The position numbers and the translations under genes were made by a program. From Sulfurovum sp. (GTDB lineage Bacteria; Campylobacterota; Campylobacteria; Campylobacterales; Sulfurovaceae), in the NCBI GenBank assembly GCA_002733215.1, contig NVUY01000002.1:138565-202564 (forward strand): DNA of 64,000 nt, in the 5' to 3' direction. Position 1 is the first letter of the stretch. Each line of letters starts with the position of its first letter. The notes under the pieces are model-generated. The model saw only the letters and a list, made by a program, of their open reading frames with translations. It had not been told where the DNA came from and did not search any database. Of the stretch, positions 63,907 through 64,000 are shown piece after piece.

Positions 63907-64000
63907 CGAGTAGAACTACCCCTCAACCAAAGTTTCAGTTGTAGGTAGGACCCTCACAAATCCGTACGTGCGGATTTCCCGCATACGGCTTTTCAATGTC
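63907..64000 (-). mobile_element. 3' end of a group II intron (domains V and VI)
   Basis: Minus strand domain V (63958-63992): AAAGCCGTATGCGGGAAATC then CGCACGTACGGATTT, with catalytic AGC and GAAA tetraloop. Domain VI follows: CTACC..CAAC..GTTG-A-GGGGTAG with a bulged A. Intron body and any reverse transcriptase lie outside the window. Confidence 0.88.

Overview
The window reads as chromosome of a Campylobacterota (epsilonproteobacterial) bacterium, most like Sulfurovum. The evidence is gene order. fabH-plsX-rpmF-YceD-ndk-ferredoxin and rplY-pth-lptG-lysA-pheA-hisC-dxs are as I remember them in Campylobacter/Helicobacter, except that fliF-fliG-fliH, which sit between hisC and dxs in Campylobacter jejuni, are absent. 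This fits a lineage without flagella. Nearly everything lies on the minus strand in tightly packed, often overlapping operons.

Layout. 1-4.4 kb: an aerotolerance-type MoxR/DUF58/VWA operon. 4.5-11.5 kb: a 1373-residue exported adhesin-like protein with a partner beta-barrel, a GEMM (c-di-GMP-I type) riboswitch, and a two-component system. 11.5-48 kb: housekeeping genes (mfd, folC, lptE, leuS, dnaX, fabH/plsX, metK, dxs, aromatic amino-acid, lysine and cell-envelope genes, pilT, tal, clpAS, bioD, pyrB, pabB, rsmG). 46.9-59.9 kb: an accessory region holding a split lasso-peptide locus: PqqD-like B1, a 41-aa precursor found here by reading the sequence, an asparagine-synthetase-like cyclase, two HPr-kinase-like proteins, a B2 protease and an ABC exporter. 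Six different toxin-antitoxin modules and decayed transposon pieces are interleaved with it. 59.7-63.3 kb: a second exported-protein operon with its own GEMM riboswitch. 63.3-64 kb: ribA, with the 3' end of a group II intron directly upstream of its start.

Two themes tie the window together. First, both large exported-protein operons carry the same control block: three TGACA boxes about one helical turn apart, exactly 8 nt from a -10 box, then a GEMM aptamer. The response regulator encoded beside the first block is a natural candidate to bind it, and no terminator is obvious between the second block and the lasso export/maturation genes. Second, the genome is littered with palindromic repeat families. 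Some lie in frame inside FolC and DnaX, and others supply TAG stop codons or start codons to at least seven genes.

Limits: functions are assigned by motif and remembered family knowledge, without searches. No tRNA, rRNA or CRISPR array was seen.
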